Source: an uncultured Verrucomicrobiota bacterium (GTDB lineage Bacteria; Verrucomicrobiota; Verrucomicrobiia; Opitutales; Opitutaceae). From it: a DNA stretch of 6,771 nt. Within the stretch, counting starts at the first letter, position 1; every line of letters begins with the position of its first letter. The position numbers were made by a program, and so were the translations under genes. The notes beneath the pieces were generated by a model that saw only the letters and a list, made by a program, of their open reading frames with translations, did not search any database and was not told the origin of the DNA. The DNA lies in the NCBI GenBank assembly GCA_903919625.1, contig CAIXIZ010000185.1, forward strand, positions 1-6,771, in the 5' to 3' direction. Below are positions 1-6,211 of the stretch, piece by piece.

Positions 1-544
1 GCATCAGGATGACGACCACCGTGCTGACGGCGGCGACGGCCTGGTGCCGGGTGAGGGAACTCGCCAGCACGCCAATGGCGACGAACATCAGCCCCGAGAC
101 GGCGATAAAAATATAGCCGCCGATGAGCGAACTCGGATCAATCAGCCGGGCGTCGCGCGCAAATCGGTGCAGCAGCCAAAAATAGCCGCCAGTTGCGCTC
201 CATAATGCGAGGTAAAGCAGGTAGGCGGCGCCAAATTTTCCCAGCACCACCTCGGTGGCGCTCACCGGGGCGGTGAGCAGTGTTTCCAAGGTGCCGAGCC
301 GCCGTTCCTCGGCGAGACATTTCATGGTCAGCAATGGCACCATGAAAAACACCGGCAGCCAAAACAGCTGGAAAAATACGGTGGCGGGAGGTGCTTCCGG
401 TGCGCCCGAACTGCCATAGAGCTCGATGACTCCGGTGAAGACCGACCCCATCAGGCCAAGAAACAACACCGCCACGACATAGGTGGTGGCGCTGACAAGC
501 AGCATCCGGATTTCATGGCCGAGGATGGTGAGGAAATGACGCAA
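1..544 (-). CDS. ABC-2 type transporter permease, GldF-like (partial, C-terminus beyond left edge)
   Basis: This is the membrane subunit of an ABC-2 type transporter, working with the ATPase encoded just upstream. The visible 181 codons, read in the same frame as the ATPase gene, give a hydrophobic N-terminal membrane stretch at about residues 19-40, further segments near 57-75, 100-126, 139-163 and 167-181, and a cytoplasmic loop with EERRLGTLETLLTAPVS at residues 79-95. That loop is characteristic of ABC-2 permeases of the GldF/NosY kind. The substrate cannot be told from sequence. The start is uncertain: no ATG precedes the conserved region in this frame, so I use the TTG at 544, which has no Shine-Dalgarno sequence. 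An ATG at 603, one base after the ATPase stop, is better placed but is one frame off and hits a stop at 451, so a frameshift or missing base near the C6 tract at 546-551 is possible. The family is clear; the start is not. Confidence 0.85.
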   Translation of the reverse strand, partial: MRHFLTILGHEIRMLLVSATTYVVAVLFLGLMGSVFTGVIELYGSSGAPEAPPATVFFQLFWLPVFFMVPLLTMKCLAEERRLGTLETLLTAPVSATEVVLGKFGAAYLLYLALWSATGGYFWLLHRFARDARLIDPSSLIGGYIFIAVSGLMFVAIGVLASSLTRHQAVAAVSTVVVILM

Positions 545-604
545 AGGGGGGATTGCTGGGTTGCTGGTGACGGTGGATTTGAGCGGCGAAGGCCGGCGGG
601 CATT

Positions 605-1603
605 TTATTTCCGATCCACGGTGTCCCAACTCCGTTTGGTCGCGGCCAGAAAAACATCTTCGAGCGAGGCAGGTGCGCGGGACAGGCCGCGCACCCGAAA
701 CCGGCCGTCGGCATTGAACGCCTGGAGCAGCAATTCGCCCAGGTCGTCCGGGCGGGTGGTGGTCAGCATCAGCTGGCGGAAGCCGTCGGGATCGGCGGGG
801 GTGGCGGTGGCAATTTGCAACGACGGCTCAACACCGGTGAGGAGGGCCGGCAGGGCATCCGCGTGGCCCGCCAGATCGAGTTCATAGCGCGCCTCGCCCA
901 GCACTTCGCGGCGCAGTTGCGCGGGCGTGCCCTGCGCGACGATCCGGCCCTGGTTGATGATGAGCACCCGGTCGCAGGTCATTTCGATTTCCGGCAGAAT
1001 GTGGGAGGAAATGATCATCGCCATCCGGCCGCGCAGGCTGGCGATGAGGTCCCGCACGATGCGGATTTGGTGCGGATCGAGACCGATGGTCGGCTCATCC
1101 ATGATGATGACGGGGGGCTCGGCCAGGATGCATTCGGCGATGCCCACACGCTGGCGGAATCCTTTGGACAGGGTGCCAATGATCCGGTGACGGACGCGCT
1201 TGAGATCACATAGTTCCAAAACGTCATCGAGCCGCGACCGGAGCCGGGCGCGGGGCAGTTCCTTGAGCCGCCCGCGGTAAAGCAGATATTCCGTCACGCG
1301 CATATCTTCTGGCAACGGATTATTTTCGGGCATGTAGCCGATGAGCCGTTTCACCTCGCCCCCACGGGAGGCGACGGGCACGCCACACACGGCCGCCGTG
1401 CCGGAGTTGGCCCCAAGGAATCCGGTCAGGATGCGCATGGTGGTGCTCTTGCCCGCGCCATTGGGCCCGAGGAAACCCACGATTTCCCCGCGCGCCACGG
1501 CAAAGCTCAGCCCTTGGACGGCGGTTACGCCGCCGAAGGTTTTCACCAGGTCGCGGACTTCGATGGCCGGAGAGTTGTCAGAGAGGGAAACCACAGAGGG
1601 CAC
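605..1603 (-). CDS. ABC transporter ATP-binding protein, GldA-like
   Basis: This is the cytoplasmic ATPase subunit that powers the adjacent ABC-2 permease. The 332 residues contain Walker A GPNGAGKST at 46-54, a Q-loop position with glutamate (MPENNPLP, 91-98), signature LSKGFRQRVGIA at 145-156, Walker B VIIMDEPTIGLDP at 165-177 with catalytic E170, and H-loop H201 in ISSHIL. The Glu in place of the usual Q-loop Gln, followed by NPL, is as I recall it in GldA-type ATPases. A C-terminal extension of roughly 90 residues follows the nucleotide-binding domain, also usual for drug- and gliding-type ABC-2 ATPases. The start is a GTG at 1603, giving a 13-residue lead before the conserved AIEVRDLVKTFGG; a second GTG three codons in is also possible. 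No clear Shine-Dalgarno sequence is seen. It lies 65 bases after coaX and is followed directly by the permease. Substrate unknown: an exporter of a lipid, polysaccharide or drug, or a gliding-type complex, are all possible. Confidence 0.93.
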   Translation of the reverse strand: MPSVVSLSDNSPAIEVRDLVKTFGGVTAVQGLSFAVARGEIVGFLGPNGAGKSTTMRILTGFLGANSGTAAVCGVPVASRGGEVKRLIGYMPENNPLPEDMRVTEYLLYRGRLKELPRARLRSRLDDVLELCDLKRVRHRIIGTLSKGFRQRVGIAECILAEPPVIIMDEPTIGLDPHQIRIVRDLIASLRGRMAMIISSHILPEIEMTCDRVLIINQGRIVAQGTPAQLRREVLGEARYELDLAGHADALPALLTGVEPSLQIATATPADPDGFRQLMLTTTRPDDLGELLLQAFNADGRFRVRGLSRAPASLEDVFLAATKRSWDTVDRK

Positions 1604-1668
1604 GAGTGTTCAGGATTCTCAGCCAAGGACAAGCGGCTTCCGGAAAAGTGTCCAACCAATCGTGCGCC

Positions 1669-2457
1669 TCAGCCGTTGAGCCGGCAGGCCGCTTCCAGGC
1701 CGAGCAAAGTGAGCTGAGGCACCAGGCGGGCTGGCGGCCGCAGTCTGGCGGCAAAGTGCTCGGCGTAGCCACCGGTGGCCAGCACCGTCGGTGGCGATCC
1801 CGACCGTGCCGCCAGTTCGGACCGCACGGCGTCCAGCAGCGCCTGGATCATGCCCATAAAACCCAGCACCATGCCGATACGCATCGCCTCGACGGTGGAC
1901 CGGCCGATGGCGCGGCTGACCTCCAGCGAATCATCAATTTCTGGCAGCTGGGCGGTACGTTCATGCAAATAGTGCCGCATGACCGCGAGTCCCGGGGCAA
2001 TGATCCCGCCTTCGTAGCCACCTTGCGCCGTCACCACATCAAATGTGACCGCCGTGCCCAGGTCAATGATCACCGCCGGCACCACCCCGAGGGCATGCGC
2101 GGCGGCCGCATTGGCCAGACGGTCCTGCCCGATCTCGGCCGGATGCGGGTAGGTGACCGGCATGCCGATTTTTTTATCATGGGTGAGCTGAAACACCGGA
2201 CCGGTAAAGCCTGCGGCCAGCAGCGCCGGACGCAGCCGGGCCGTTGCCGTGGGGACGACCGAGCAGAAGGCCACTCCTTCCAGGTCGCCGTACGCCGCCT
2301 GGCGTTGCACGAAAGCCGGACGGCCGGGCGTGAGGCCATACTCACCCAGCACTTCGGCGAGCCGGGGGGTCGGAACCTTTCCGGAAGTGAGCACCTTTCC
2401 CCCGGCCAGCAGGCCGTGGTGGGTGTGGGTGTTGCCGATATCGATGCAAAGCAGCAT
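1669..2457 (-). CDS. coaX: Type III pantothenate kinase
   Basis: It phosphorylates pantothenate to 4'-phosphopantothenate using ATP, the first step of coenzyme A synthesis, in the cytoplasm. The 262 residues match the usual family length of about 255-270 and the ASKHA fold. The phosphate-1 motif DIGNT lies at 6-10 with D6, the pantothenate/catalytic region EIGQDRLAN at 108-116 with D112, the phosphate-2 motif DLGTAVTFD at 132-140, GGIIAPG at 150-156, IGRSTVEAMRIG at 184-195, and the adenosine-side ATGG at 227-230. The ATG at 2457 was chosen because DIGNT should sit within the first ten residues; an in-frame ATG at 2595 would add 46 unconserved residues. No Shine-Dalgarno sequence precedes it. 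As a type III enzyme it is expected to need a monovalent cation such as K+ and to escape CoA feedback inhibition (family knowledge). It is the first gene of the minus-strand unit and diverges from uppP. Confidence 0.95.
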   Translation of the reverse strand: MLLCIDIGNTHTHHGLLAGGKVLTSGKVPTPRLAEVLGEYGLTPGRPAFVQRQAAYGDLEGVAFCSVVPTATARLRPALLAAGFTGPVFQLTHDKKIGMPVTYPHPAEIGQDRLANAAAAHALGVVPAVIIDLGTAVTFDVVTAQGGYEGGIIAPGLAVMRHYLHERTAQLPEIDDSLEVSRAIGRSTVEAMRIGMVLGFMGMIQALLDAVRSELAARSGSPPTVLATGGYAEHFAARLRPPARLVPQLTLLGLEAACRLNG

Positions 2458-2533
2458 GGCGCAAAAGTAAAGTTGGCGGCAGCCAAGTCGAGCGCCGACC
2501 AAGGTGATCAACCGCCTGCCGGACAGCAATGAC

Positions 2534-2555
2534 CGGGCACGCCCCGTTTTGCCCG
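2534..2555. repeat. Inverted repeat in the divergent promoter region
   Basis: CGGGCA (2534-2539) and TGCCCG (2550-2555) are perfect reverse complements separated by ten bases. The size and spacing are compatible with a dimeric regulator site or a small hairpin, but such arms arise easily by chance in GC-rich DNA. The symmetry is direct observation; a regulatory role is inference. Confidence 0.3.
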
Positions 2556-2569
2556 TTGCCAGTTCGCCG

Positions 2570-2581
2570 CAGCCCGGGCTG
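2570..2581. repeat. Perfect 12-base palindrome in the divergent promoter region
   Basis: CAGCCCGGGCTG reads identically on both strands and lies 59 bases before the uppP start. It may be an operator half-site pair or simple GC-rich chance. No function is assigned. Confidence 0.3.
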
Positions 2582-2640
2582 GACGGGAGCGGCAAAGGCC
2601 GTCAAGCACGGGCTCTGCTGATTCCAACTTATTCCCCGCA

Positions 2641-3504
2641 ATGTCACCTACTTTTCTGCAAATCCTGCTGCTGGGTCTGATCCAAGGCGCGGCCGAATTG
2701 CTGCCCGTTTCCAGTTCGGCGCATGTCATTGTCGCCGAGAAATTCCTGCGGCTCGATCCGGCCAGCCCGGAAATGACCTTTCTCCTGGTGATGCTGCACA
2801 CCGGCACCATGTTCGCGGTGATCATGTATTTCTGGCCGGCGTGGCGGAAAAGTTTTTTTGCGGACGCGGTCCGGTTCAAATCCGCCGCGGGGCGGGTGGT
2901 CGCAGCCACGGCGGTGACCGGTACCGTTTACCTCGCCCTAAAACAGGTGATCGTGAAAATTTTCATGGCAGGAGGCGACAAGGCCGAGATCGAGCAGCTC
3001 TTTTCCAACCTCTGGCTGATCGGGGGCGCGATGGCGGCGGCCGGGGTGCTCATTTTGGTTTCGGCCGGGAGCCAGAACCGGCGCAATGCCCGTCCCGAAG
3101 TCGGCCTGGCTGATGCCCTCTGGATCGGTGCATTGCAGGGGCTGTGCCTGCCGTTTCGTGGTTTTTCGCGGTCGGGCGCGACGATTTCAACCGGCCTGTT
3201 GCGCGGCGTTGCGAAGCTGAGCGTGGAGGAATTCAGTTTCGCCCTGGCGGTCGTGCTCACACCGGCGGCCATTGCCCAGGAACTCTGGCGGCTGCTCAAG
3301 TCACACAGTGAGGCGGCAAGTCCGGCCCATCTCGCCCAGCTGGCCGGGCCGGGGCTGGCCGGAATGGGGTGCAGCTTTGTGGCCGGGTGGGTGGCCTTGC
3401 GCTGGCTGTCGCGCTCGCTGGAACAGAGCCGCTGGCAGCATTTCGGATATTATTGCCTCGTTGCGGCCGCGGCAATTTTCGTGCTGGCAGCGGGCGGGCG
3501 ATGA
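2641..3504 (+). CDS. uppP: Undecaprenyl-diphosphatase (UppP/BacA family)
   Basis: This integral membrane enzyme dephosphorylates undecaprenyl diphosphate to undecaprenyl phosphate, recycling the lipid carrier for peptidoglycan and other envelope polymers; family members also confer bacitracin resistance. The 287 residues are mostly hydrophobic, with about seven or eight membrane segments, and fit the usual 260-290 length. The first catalytic region, QGAAELLPVSSSAH at 15-28, carries Q15, E19 and H28 in the (E/Q)xxxE...PVSSxxH arrangement. The second is PFRGFSRSGATIS at 171-183, with R177 of the SRSG core. Here the common PGxSRSG reads RGFSRSG, so the proline is replaced by arginine although the serine, arginine and glycine remain. 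The start ATG directly precedes the first membrane helix, as usual; no Shine-Dalgarno sequence is evident. It is the first plus-strand gene and diverges from coaX. The stop overlaps the ATG of a doubtful small ORF by four bases. Confidence 0.94.
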   Translation: MSPTFLQILLLGLIQGAAELLPVSSSAHVIVAEKFLRLDPASPEMTFLLVMLHTGTMFAVIMYFWPAWRKSFFADAVRFKSAAGRVVAATAVTGTVYLALKQVIVKIFMAGGDKAEIEQLFSNLWLIGGAMAAAGVLILVSAGSQNRRNARPEVGLADALWIGALQGLCLPFRGFSRSGATISTGLLRGVAKLSVEEFSFALAVVLTPAAIAQELWRLLKSHSEAASPAHLAQLAGPGLAGMGCSFVAGWVALRWLSRSLEQSRWQHFGYYCLVAAAAIFVLAAGGR

Positions 3505-3650
3505 GCGTGCCTGCTGCCTGCGGATGTCCCCTGCGCTCTGGAGGTTTCGGGCCGCGGGGCCCCGCTGCAAGCGGCCGGTCCCTGGCGGCAAACGCCCCGC
3601 CGCGCCCGCGCGACGCAAATGTGTTTGCGGCGCACGCCGGGCGCTGCTGA
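3501..3650 (+). CDS. Doubtful 49-residue ORF between uppP and trpD
   Basis: The ATG overlaps the uppP stop as ATGA and the TGA ends nine bases before the trpD start, so the ORF fills the spacer almost exactly. The product would be rich in Gly, Ala, Pro and Arg with three cysteines (MSVPAACGCPLRSG at the N-terminus), with no membrane segment and no family I recognise. The composition is what random reading of GC-rich DNA yields, and the hairpins in the same spacer argue for non-coding sequence. The arrangement is the only positive evidence. It could matter as a translational relay from uppP to trpD even if the peptide itself does nothing. Confidence 0.15.
   Translation: MSVPAACGCPLRSGGFGPRGPAASGRSLAANAPPRPRDANVFAAHAGRC
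3550..3576 (+). repeat. GC-rich hairpin/palindrome in the uppP-trpD spacer
   Basis: Arms GGCCGC (3550-3555) and GCGGCC (3571-3576) are perfect complements around a 15-base loop. A competing perfect palindrome GCGGGGCCCCGC occupies 3554-3565. No T-run follows, so this is not a standard intrinsic terminator. RNA from this spacer is likely to be structured, which could affect readthrough or message stability. Confidence 0.35.
3610..3633 (+). repeat. Hairpin shortly upstream of trpD
   Basis: CGCAAA (3614-3619) and TTTGCG (3624-3629) pair around a TGTG loop. After one A-G mismatch the stem continues with three more G-C pairs, giving a nine-pair stem at 3610-3633. No T-run follows. It lies 26 bases before the trpD start and could act as an RNA processing or pausing element. 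There are no tandem Trp codons in the spacer, so it does not look like a trp attenuator. Confidence 0.4.
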
Positions 3651-3659
3651 CTCGGACGT

Positions 3660-4706
3660 ATGGCCGATCTTGCCCCGCTTACCGCGCAGCTCGCCGCCCA
3701 CCAGGATCTGGCGGCGGGGCAAGTGGCGTTGGCGGCCGCCGCCTTGGCTTCACCCGGAGAGGACGAAGCAGCCAAGGCAGATTTTCTCGTGGCGCTGGGC
3801 GACAAAGGCGAGACCGCCGCGGAAGTGGCGGAGTTCGCCCGGGCCTTTCGCGGCATGGCAGTGGATCCCGGTATCGGGGGAGACGCGGTCAGGGCCATTG
3901 ATGTGGTAGGGACGGGGGGCGACCATGCGGGCGGATTCAATGTGTCGAGCCTGGTCACCCTGGTGCTGGCCTGCGCGGGCGTGCCAGTGATGAAACACGG
4001 CAACCGTGGCATCACGTCACTGTGCGGCAGCGCCGATCTGTTCGCCGCCCTGGGGGTCGAGCTGGATGCCCCGCCGGCAAAGCTCCGGCGCGCGTTCGCG
4101 GAGCTGGGCTATGTTTTCTTGTTTGCACCCAATTTCCATCCGGCCTTCAGACATATCGGGCCGGTGCGCAAGGCTCTGGCGGCACAGGGCCGGCGCACGG
4201 TGTTTAACCTGCTGGGGCCGCTCATCAATCCCGGCCGGCCCGCCCATGCGCTCGTCGGAGTTTACGCCGAGGGCTGGGTGCCGCGGGTGGCGGCGGCCTT
4301 TGGCCTGCTCGGGGCGAAGGCAGGCATCGTGGCTCATGGCGCCATCAATCAGACGCAGGGCATTGATGAGATCACCACCGCGACGGCCAATCACGTGCAA
4401 GGGTTTGGCCGGCTCGCGGGGGTGCACGGGAGCTGGCGGGCGGAGGATTTCGGGCTGCAGGCCGCGGCGTTCACCGACCTGCAAGGCGGCGACTTGGCGG
4501 CGAACTTGAGGCTGCTCGATGCGATCCTTGCGGGGCAGGGACCGGCCGGATTAGCGGACACCATCGTGCTCAATGCGGCGGTGGCCCTGTGGATTGTCGG
4601 CCAAACACCCGGGGTGCGGGACGGGATCGCCCCGGCGCGCGAGCTGTTGCTGGGGGGGGCGGTGAAACACAAAATTGCGGCAACCCGGGAATTTTTTCGC
4701 CCATGA
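3660..4706 (+). CDS. trpD: Anthranilate phosphoribosyltransferase
   Basis: It transfers the phosphoribosyl group of PRPP to anthranilate, the second committed step of tryptophan synthesis, in the cytoplasm. The 348 residues match the usual length of about 335-350. A small helical N-terminal domain (about 1-72) precedes the PRPP-binding GTGGD at 84-88, NVSS at 94-97 (commonly NxST), KHGNR at 112-116, GSAD at 123-126, the FLFAPNFHPAFRHIGPVR stretch at 153-170 ending in R170 (the anthranilate-site arginine), FNLLGPLINP at 182-191, and the metal-binding pair D236-E237. All key positions are present, which separates it from the TrpD2/YbiB relatives. The ATG is followed at once by the normal N-terminal helix; only a weak GGA lies upstream. 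The stop overlaps glmM as ATGA, so the two are probably translationally coupled. No other trp gene is in the window. A G8 tract at 4652-4659 near the 3' end is a potential slippage point, but the frame is intact here. Confidence 0.94.
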   Translation: MADLAPLTAQLAAHQDLAAGQVALAAAALASPGEDEAAKADFLVALGDKGETAAEVAEFARAFRGMAVDPGIGGDAVRAIDVVGTGGDHAGGFNVSSLVTLVLACAGVPVMKHGNRGITSLCGSADLFAALGVELDAPPAKLRRAFAELGYVFLFAPNFHPAFRHIGPVRKALAAQGRRTVFNLLGPLINPGRPAHALVGVYAEGWVPRVAAAFGLLGAKAGIVAHGAINQTQGIDEITTATANHVQGFGRLAGVHGSWRAEDFGLQAAAFTDLQGGDLAANLRLLDAILAGQGPAGLADTIVLNAAVALWIVGQTPGVRDGIAPARELLLGGAVKHKIAATREFFRP

Positions 4707-6211
4707 GCACCGGCAGAAAATATTTCGGCACCGATGGCATTCGTGGTCCCTATGGCGGGCCGGTGATCAACGAGGCGTTTTTTGCGCGGCTCGGCCGGGC
4801 AACGGGGCCGTGGGCAAAGGCCAGCGGCGGGGGGAGGCGGGAATCGGGAAGTCCGGTGGCGCCGGACAAAGCGGTGACAGGCCGGCGGGTGCTGATGGGG
4901 CGTGACACCAGGGAGTCGGGCCTGCCATTGGGGGCCGCCGTGGCGGCGGGGCTGCGGCTGGCCGGCTTGGAGCCCATTGATCTCGGAGTATTGCCGACAC
5001 CGGCGGTGGCGCGGGCGGTCTTGCTCGAGGGCGCGCCGCTGGGGGTGGTCATCACCGCATCGCATAATCCGGCCGGCGACAATGGCATCAAATTATTCAA
5101 ACGCGGCGGATTGAAACTTTCGGATGAGGAGGAAGCGCGGATCGTCGAGGCTTTGTTCGTGGACGAACCGGGGGGCGAAAAGGCATTGGCGCATGCGTGG
5201 GAAGAGCAAAAAAAACGCGAAGCAGTCAGTTCTGACAGTGATGAGACGGCAAGAACGGGCTATATTGAGGCAATGATGCGATTACTGCCGGGATCCGCCT
5301 TGCGCGGCTGGCATCTCGTCCTCGACACGGCCTGGGGGGCGACCTTGTTCACGAGTCCGGAAGTTTTCCGCCGGCTGGGCGCGGCGGTGGATCTGATCGG
5401 GGGAGCCTCCAAATCCGCCATCGACCTGGCCCACCTCTTTTCCCCGCATGAATGGGTGCGAACGGGATCGCGGCTCCAGGCGGCAAAGATCAATGACGGC
5501 TGCGGCAGCGAGCATCCGGAGCTCATGGCGGCCCGAGTGCGGGCCACCGGGGCGCGACTCGGTGTGGCGCATGATGGTGATGGTGACCGTTGCGTGCTCT
5601 GCGACGAACATGGCGAGGTACTCGATGGCGATGAGATCTTGACCTTGCTCGCGCTGCATGCATTGCGCCAGGGGCGGCTGGCTGCGGACACCTTGGTGGT
5701 GACGGTCCAAAGCAATCTTGGCGTGGACGCGGCGGTGACCGCTGCCGGCGGCCGGGTGGTGCGGACCCCGGTGGGCGACCGCCATGTGGCGGAGACGATG
5801 CGGGCGGAAGGTGCCACCCTGGGCGGGGAGTCGAGCGGACATATCATTTGTGCGGACATTTCCCCGACCGGCGACGGACTGGTGGCGGCCCTGCGCGTAA
5901 TCGGCGTGATGCTGGCGACCGGCCAGCCTTTGTCGGAGCTCCGGCGCGGGCTGAAGAAATATCCACAGGCGGCTGGCACGGTGGTGGCGGCCGCCAAACC
6001 GCCAGTTGAAACATTGCCGGCCCTGATGAAGGCCATTCACGCCCTGGAGGCCGAATTGGGCCAGCAGGGGCGGGTGCTGGTGCGCTGGTCAGGCACGGAA
6101 CCGAAGCTGCGGCTGCTGGTGGAAGGGCCAACGGAGGCGGTGGTGCGGGCCGGGCTGCAAAAACTGAAAATGGCGGCACGGGCAGACCTCGCAGGGACAG
6201 GGGCGGAGTGA
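4703..6211 (+). CDS. glmM: Phosphoglucosamine mutase
   Basis: It interconverts glucosamine-6-phosphate and glucosamine-1-phosphate on the way to UDP-GlcNAc, the precursor of peptidoglycan and lipopolysaccharide. The N-terminus RKYFGTDGIRG (5-15) is typical of GlmM. The active-site loop TASHNPAGDNGIK lies at 118-130 with phosphoserine S120, the metal loop DGDGDR at 291-296, the sugar-binding GESSGH at 375-380 (GEQSGH in most GlmM) and the phosphate-binding RWSGTEPK at 461-468. All four alpha-D-phosphohexomutase domains are present. At 502 residues it exceeds the usual 445-450. The excess appears to lie near 41-60 (Gly/Arg/Ser-rich), around 155-182 (charged, with an A8 DNA tract) and at about 235-261, before NDGCGSEHPE. 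The ATG at 4703 overlaps the trpD stop as ATGA; an upstream in-frame start would add 38 unconserved residues. A phosphomannomutase role is less likely given the N-terminal motif. Confidence 0.93.
   Translation: MSTGRKYFGTDGIRGPYGGPVINEAFFARLGRATGPWAKASGGGRRESGSPVAPDKAVTGRRVLMGRDTRESGLPLGAAVAAGLRLAGLEPIDLGVLPTPAVARAVLLEGAPLGVVITASHNPAGDNGIKLFKRGGLKLSDEEEARIVEALFVDEPGGEKALAHAWEEQKKREAVSSDSDETARTGYIEAMMRLLPGSALRGWHLVLDTAWGATLFTSPEVFRRLGAAVDLIGGASKSAIDLAHLFSPHEWVRTGSRLQAAKINDGCGSEHPELMAARVRATGARLGVAHDGDGDRCVLCDEHGEVLDGDEILTLLALHALRQGRLAADTLVVTVQSNLGVDAAVTAAGGRVVRTPVGDRHVAETMRAEGATLGGESSGHIICADISPTGDGLVAALRVIGVMLATGQPLSELRRGLKKYPQAAGTVVAAAKPPVETLPALMKAIHALEAELGQQGRVLVRWSGTEPKLRLLVEGPTEAVVRAGLQKLKMAARADLAGTGAE

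Larger units (their letters stand above)
2458..2640. promoter_or_regulatory. Divergent intergenic region between coaX and uppP
   Basis: This 183-base region lies between two divergently transcribed genes, so both promoters should be within it or just inside the genes. I cannot point to convincing -35/-10 boxes for either direction. Two symmetric elements are visible: an inverted repeat CGGGCA-N10-TGCCCG at 2534-2555 and a perfect 12-base palindrome CAGCCCGGGCTG at 2570-2581. A/T-richer patches sit next to each start codon (about 2461-2475 and 2618-2634). The minus-strand reading frame that continues upstream of coaX across this region shows no conserved protein features and is taken as non-coding. 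Confidence 0.45.

Noticed and set aside
515..1213. Long plus-strand frame of 232 codons opposite the ABC ATPase and permease
   Set aside because: It is antisense to a gene with full ABC motifs; its composition (Gly/Arg/Gln/His-rich) is that of a GC-rich shadow frame, with no recognisable domain.
1606..2532. 308-codon plus-strand frame opposite coaX
   Set aside because: It covers coaX, which has every expected motif on the other strand; the product is Arg/His/Gln-rich and resembles no family I know.
2458..2595. N-terminal extension of CoaX to an upstream ATG
   Set aside because: The 46 extra residues are not conserved in character, and the DIGNT motif belongs at the very N-terminus of this family.
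3505..3659. Possible trp leader peptide and attenuator upstream of trpD
   Set aside because: No short ORF with tandem Trp codons and no stem followed by a T-run.
3296..4015. 239-codon minus-strand frame opposite the uppP end and trpD start
   Set aside because: Shadow of two well-supported genes; low-complexity Ala/Pro/Arg composition.
5225..5236. Inverted repeat GTCAG-TT-CTGAC inside glmM
   Set aside because: Two-base loop and five-base arms within coding sequence; expected by chance and without supporting context.
5260..6036. 258-codon minus-strand frame opposite glmM
   Set aside because: Antisense to the GlmM metal and sugar-binding motifs; no domain of its own.
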